The position numbers were made by a program, and so were the translations under genes. Shown piece after piece: positions 62,561 to 64,000 of a DNA stretch of 64,000 bases. Every line of letters begins with the position of its first letter. The stretch's first letter is position 1. The notes under the pieces are model-generated. The model searched no databases. It was not told the origin of the DNA and saw only the letters and a list, made by a program, of their open reading frames with translations. This DNA is from Epiperipatus broadwayi (taxonomy: Eukaryota > Onychophora > Udeonychophora > Euonychophora > Peripatidae), in NCBI GenBank assembly GCA_028023455.1, contig JAQFVV010006220.1, positions 11,147,916 through 11,211,915 on the forward strand, written 5' to 3'.

Positions 62561-63820
62561 TATGAACTTTTAATCTTTAAAGATAAAATATTTAAAATGC
62601 CTTCTATAAAAACTCTATAATATCTAAATTTAAATTCCTCAGATTCATAACTACTCGGGTAAAAAGACTTGATCCCAAAGGAAGATGTAATTTAAAAAAA
62701 GACATTGATATATATATATATGAGTTAGTACCTCTTTTATAACAAATCAGTCTATGTCAGAAATTAATTTCTAATTGTTAATGGAACAAAATTCTATAAA
62801 CTTTATAAATACAATTTTTTATTATTTATTTTGAAATATGCCACTATTTTTTTTCTTTAGTTATAAAAATATATACTTTATTGATTAACTTTATTTATGT
62901 CAACTCGCAAGTATTGGACAAATGATATTTTACTATTAAATCAATTAATGCATAAATTTGTTTGTTTGTCTCCAATCTTTAGGGGAGAGTAATAATTATT
63001 TTATAACTTTAAAATAAACACAAGCTTGAATTTCTTAAATCATTTGTCCAAATCCTTGTCAGTTAAATGTTGACATTTGTTTGTTTACAAAAAGAGAAAA
63101 TCAAATACCTGAATTAAAACTTGCAATCTACTCATATATATGTAATCAAACCACTACCTCATTAACAAAATTAAGAATAAATGAGTGCTAAAATCATTAT
63201 TTAAGTCAACATCTATTTAGTTTATATTTAGTTGAAATTCTTTATGACAATTAAATAAAATAATATATATGTGCATTTATTTATGTGTTAAAAGAAATAA
63301 GCAGGCTTTTTTTAAATGCAAAACAAGCAATATTATTCTTATGAAAGTATGTGTTCATCTCACTATATCTATTAATGATGCATACATTTAGGAGGAAAAG
63401 CACTCTGTCTCAGCAGGCATATCTTATTGCCTCCTTAGTGATTTACTATGATAATTCATAATTAAGATTGTATTTAAGCTCATGGGTATTTTATAGCCTA
63501 TTAAATATGGTTATCTTGATTTTCACATTATTACTTGTTTTATTAAATTTTAAATACAGGCTTAAATATCTATCCAAATATGAATTAGTGCCTTTTGGCC
63601 AGTATATCAGTGTTACTTGGTAGAATAATCTGTGTCTACATACTTCCAATAAATGAATAGATGTCGTGTAATACTATGTAAACTTCCAGATGGATATTTT
63701 ACCGGTACTAGAGTTAGCCATGTTTTTGAGCCAATAAAAGGGTACTCTATGATGATAGTGATTCATAACCCACACTCCAGTTTCCTGCACATACCATGCT
63801 AATGGTGGATGTGTCTACAA
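62561..63820. other. AT-rich non-coding stretch
   Basis: No coding region or resolved repeat. Confidence 0.4.
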
Positions 63821-63822
63821 AG

Positions 63823-63824
<2 letters not shown>

Positions 63825-63854
<30 letters not shown>
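63825..63854. repeat. (AT)15 microsatellite
   Basis: A perfect AT run of 30 bp. The following 63870-63950 contains a tRNA-like gaattcaaaccc block of uncertain meaning. Confidence 0.95.
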
Positions 63855-63856
<2 letters not shown>

Positions 63857-64000
63857 CTTATTAATTGATAATGGAGATTGGCCTATCCAGCCAATGCCTA
63901 TAATAATGTAGTCAGTACAGAATTCAAACCCAGATACTACTGTCTTCTGTAATTAAGTTTATTAATCTTGCCTGTTAGTAATGTTGTGTGGGTTAGATAA

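Overview
This is an AT-rich animal genomic window (roughly three quarters A+T by eye). It is dominated by introns and old transposable elements. The one host gene I can support is an R-spondin (RSPO) gene on the minus strand. It is seen as four exons: furin-like repeat 1 (42780-42971), furin-like repeat 2 (26025-26174), thrombospondin type-1 domain (18435-18623) and a basic C-terminal tail ending in TGA (12210-12445). All splice junctions are phase 1. The signal-peptide exon was not found; it should lie above 42971 or outside the window. An R-spondin together with RTE and CR1-like LINEs, tRNA-derived SINE relics and a hammerhead-bearing element points to a metazoan. I lean towards a lophotrochozoan such as a mollusc, but this is inference.

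Layout. 1-12 kb (downstream of the gene): two degraded RTE LINE copies, a long-TIR foldback element, a degenerate ~250-bp tandem array and a GATA-type array. 12.2-43 kb: the R-spondin gene, with introns of about 6.0, 7.4 and 16.6 kb. The 7.4-kb intron holds a tandem repeat element carrying a complete type I hammerhead ribozyme (22763-22818, minus strand), in the same sense as the R-spondin transcript. The 16.6-kb intron holds two CR1/L2-like LINEs in head-to-tail order on the minus strand. The longer one keeps a PHD-like finger, an SGNH esterase, an endonuclease, an RT and a zinc knuckle, all broken by stops and frameshifts. 43-64 kb (upstream of exon 2): a decayed sister of the hammerhead element, an RT relic with a YMDD box, a third RTE copy, a foldback family with pol III-like boxes, and much featureless AT-rich DNA.

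How the parts relate. R-spondins are secreted Wnt amplifiers. Furin repeat 1 binds ZNRF3/RNF43, furin repeat 2 binds LGR4-6-type receptors, and the TSP1 and basic regions bind heparan sulfate. The remainder is transposon history. The most notable item is the hammerhead element, which looks like an animal retrozyme (a small non-autonomous retroelement of tandem ribozyme-bearing units) inserted in sense orientation in a developmental gene's intron.
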